Positions 61,146 through 64,000 of a stretch of 64,000 bases of DNA are shown here, piece by piece. Below the pieces are notes generated by a model that saw only the letters and a list, made by a program, of their open reading frames with translations, searched no databases and was not told the DNA's origin. Location of the stretch: NCBI GenBank assembly GCA_030272585.1, contig BSYQ01000001.1, positions 10,493,001-10,557,000 of the forward strand. Direction: 5' to 3'. Numbering within the stretch: the first letter of the stretch is position 1; every line of letters begins with the position of its first letter. Source of the stretch: Bryopsis sp. KO-2023 (taxonomy: Eukaryota > Chlorophyta > Ulvophyceae > Bryopsidales > Bryopsidaceae). A program made the translations under genes and the position numbers.

Positions 61146-64000
61146 GAATATAGTGGGCACTCTCGTCACAATGTAACCTGTTCATCATGTAGTGCGTGAT
61201 GCACCAAAGCATTGGGTCTGAATTCCACCGTTTCACAATCATTCTATTGGTAGTGGTCCTATATGGTTGGGCAGCTTTGTCGACAACTGGGCAAAATTCT
61301 TGTGGTTTCTTTCCTTCTTTTCGAAAGCAATCCAGTGCTTTGCTTATGTTTCTTGCTGCTCCTGAGTTTCAATAATTTTTCTCATAACTCTTTGTGGATG
61401 AACATTCCCCATATGATCTCAACAGCTGTATTGACCTTTAAAAAAACAATCCTTTTCACTGCCCAGGTCATCCCGAATCATGTGTGACGTTGGGTACAAC
61501 TCCTTGTTCTGACCGTGTTCTATCATTTAAGCACTCTGTCCAAACCCCCATGCATTGTTGCCATATGGATTTGAACATTTCCGAGTGAGCATCCATAGTG
61601 TTTTGTCATTTGACAATTGCAAGAATGTCTTTCTGCAGCTCTGGTTATCTCGTATATCAATTATTGTTTTGGGGTGCATCCAAACACCATCTTTCTAGTT
61701 CAATCACTGGTGGTAGCCATTGGACATGCACAATCCAATGAGTATTTTGTTCCAATGCAGCAAGAGGCCTGCTTTTGTTCTCAAAGTCTGACACACAATG
61801 AAGGTATGTTATTTCAAGTAGGTTTCAGGGATCGATCTCCTCCTGATCGCCTGCCATGCGCTCCCATCGCCTCATGGTGGAATTTGCTCAATCAGTCATA
61901 TGCAAGCCACTCCTCGGCATCCTCCTTTTCTCAGTTTTTTGTCCGGTTATCAATTAATTTTATTGTAAATCTAAATTCCATAAATCAGGGGCGGGTCATG
62001 GAATGCCCAGAATTTATTTTCCTCTACTCTTCGAACACGGACTTTTCAAGTCTTGGGGGTGAGTCTCCACAGCTACCTTTTTCTGCAACCAGCATCTATC
62101 TCATCACTTGGTTTATGTACCTGGCACATGTTGATATATATAAGAAAAATACCCGAAGAGCTAAATTAACGAAATCAATCAGTCGTACAAGGGATTCCGT
62201 GGCTGAGGAAAAGGGTTAAGGGTTTTTAGAAAAAAACTCAGCAAAAACTGAATCAATCGAGACTATTAATCACAGAAATAAGGGAGGATTCAGGTTTTTC
62301 TTCATTGTCAATATCTTTTGATACAACGCTGTGCTACGATCGGTAAAAAAAGAAAAACAAAAGGAACAAGGAAATTTTTAAAAAAAGTCAATGAATCATT
62401 TCCAGAAGATCTGGTTTGGTGATGTTAAATTTTGAAGAAAAAAAAACAAGAAGGCGTTGGTTTCGTATTGTGTCTTGTTGCCCATGTCTGACATCGTTCG
62501 GGGTTTGGACTGCTCATGGTTTTCATCAAGTGGTGTGTTCTGTGATAAAAGAAAAGAAATGGATGTACTTTTTGAGAAGGGAGGTTGATTGCTTATGAGA
62601 AGGGGCCGTTTTTTTAGGGACAGTCACCCCTCCCCTTTATTGGCTGTCTTGGAAGTGTTTTTTTTGCCATCGGTCTCGCGGGTTGGTGGTGGTTTACATC
62701 AGTCGAGCAGCCTTTACAATAAAGAAAGATGCGTCGTAATTTTTGGACACATTGTGGAAGTCTGTTTCTCTTTACATCCACAATCCATTTTTCTTGGTGC
62801 TTCTAAAATGGAAAATATAAAGTGAACTGGAGCAAGTGGTGCGAAGGAGCTCTGTGGGAAGCAAATCAAAGGGGGATTTCCTTTCTCTTGTTTGTTTCTG
62901 TCGTTCTTTCTTTTTTGGATGGGTTAGGTGGTGATCGATCAGACTAATAGCAGCAATGTTGAGGGGCCTTTTTCTGTCGAAGAGCAAACTGCTTTGTTTT
63001 ATGCATGTTGTACTCGTTCATGTCAGGGGGATTGATTTTTTTTTTCAGGATATTCAGAAGAAAAAGAAAGTTGAGCAGATTTGAAAGTTTTTCCTGTGGC
63101 TTTTCCCCTTTACCACATGTCCCATTCAACCCACCACATCTTAATTGAATATCCAGCATTGACGTTTCACATAAACCTCAGAAAAGCTTCCAAATACCCA
63201 GGAGTCCCCTCATCCACCAAAAAAAAACCAAAACAGCATGCAAATAAAAGATATCAAGTCAGATATTAATTCTCACCTCAAATACCTCCAACCAAAAGAT
63301 TAATGTAACCCTTGCAAGCTTGACTGAGATCAGCTTTGCTTCTCCAGTGCATTCTGCAAATCTTTATTTTTTAAATAGAATCTTAACTTTTATCCACAAC
63401 ACAAGATAGCGAGGAAACCTGTCTGGTTGCGAGTTTTGATATGTGCTAGGGTGCTCTTTTACCTGCACATGGTGAAACTGAAAATCAGAGGCTTCAACGC
63501 AGAGGGAGGAATTGGCAACATTTAAGGCAGGTTATAGGGGTTCAAGAGAAATGACTCCGCAGTGCACTAAAGAAATTGCCATTGACTAAGCTGTGTCTTG
63601 TGGTTGCAGTATTAAAGGCAGCAATGAAAATCCCACCCAACCCGAGAGAAAAAAACCTATGAAAGGGGCTATTTGTCTGGAAAAAATGTAGCACATGGAA
63701 TTCTTTCATCCACCCAGCAACTTCCAGTTCTCAAATTCTCAGAATATCAAAACCATCCCGGCTATTTTTCTATCCTCTTAACATATTTGACACTCAAATC
63801 TAGTTCAAACCTATGGTACAGCACTCTCCACAACAGGCACAGAACTCAACAAAAACACACCTCCTTCTTTGTCTCTCGGGCTGGTGGGGGGCGATTCTTG
63901 GAAAAAGAAAAGAAATAAAGGAACTGCTTTGTTTGTTTCCTTGCTTGTTTTATGAGTTCTGCTGTTGTGGTCACACCTTAGTCACTCGCAGTTTTCAATG
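61146..64000. other. AT-rich region to the right edge, no supported gene
   Basis: The longest open frame, 61617-62219 on +, has no recognisable motifs, no ATG at its head and unremarkable composition. Another pol III-like string (GTAGTGCGTGATG ... GGGTCTGAATTCCACC) near 61190-61232 may be a decayed SINE. Nothing else is seen. Confidence 0.4.

Noticed and set aside
61617-62219. 200-codon open frame on the + strand
   Set aside because: It has no ATG at its head, no motif, AT-rich chance-like composition and no flanking splice logic.
1-64000. CRISPR array, operons, bacterial terminators or riboswitches
   Set aside because: The DNA is eukaryotic with spliceosomal introns in almost every gene. 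No regularly spaced direct repeats were seen.
1-64000. Retrovirus-like, LTR or Polinton-type elements and DNA transposons
   Set aside because: No reverse transcriptase, integrase, capsid or transposase motifs and no long terminal repeats were recognised.

Overview
The window is eukaryotic nuclear DNA, intron-dense and about 43% G+C by eye. The gene set points to the green lineage, most plausibly a streptophyte alga or another early-diverging plant. The evidence is a RAD16-type SNF2 helicase with the plant-style CxxC insert, an IRE/IREH1-like AGC kinase with a C2H2 finger, a plant-type mRNA capping enzyme with a charged N-terminal extension, and a DFDG HAD protein and a CysM-type cysteine synthase that both begin with transit-peptide-like N-termini. 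No species call is possible from sequence alone. All gene models below were built by hand from reading frames, splice sites and exon phase. Every multi-exon model closes in frame, except that the 5' end of the AGC kinase is not placed.

Layout. 0.46-0.90 kb: small unknown gene (+). 3.3-6.5 kb: unknown proline-rich 661-aa protein (+), followed by almost 3 kb of C-poor, purine- and T-rich DNA. 10.4-17.6 kb: RAD16-like DNA-repair ATPase/RING protein, 14 exons (-). 19.3-26.3+ kb: IREH1-like kinase, at least 18 exons (-). 27.4-29.7 kb: plastid-type HAD hydrolase, 6 exons (+). 30.8-35.4 kb: long-chain acyl-CoA synthetase, 11 exons (-). 36.3-40.7 kb: CCT theta (CCT8), 12 exons (-). 41.7-48.9 kb: capping enzyme, 19 exons (+). 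49.7-51.4 kb: intronless HSPA12-like Hsp70 relative (+). 54.1-55.7 kb: CDPK-like kinase with a non-RD loop, 4 exons (-). 56.1-59.5 kb: a CysM-type cysteine/S-sulfocysteine synthase fused in frame to a TXNDC17 (TRP14)-type thioredoxin domain, 9 exons (+). 59.5-64 kb holds no gene I can close.

Most genes are housekeeping and not functionally linked to each other. Three divergent pairs (kinase/HAD, CCT8/capping enzyme, CDPK-like kinase/CysM-TXNDC17) have start codons roughly 0.3-1 kb apart and may share promoters. The most novel item is the CysM-TXNDC17 fusion. It joins an enzyme class that can make S-sulfocysteine to a thioredoxin-fold disulfide reductase that could reduce that product to cysteine. 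Other unusual features are recurrent T(n)G(n) homopolymer junctions in the sense orientation of introns and 3' flanks, two GC-AG introns, frequent AAG acceptors, and scattered tRNA-like (A-box/B-box) sequences that look like SINEs.
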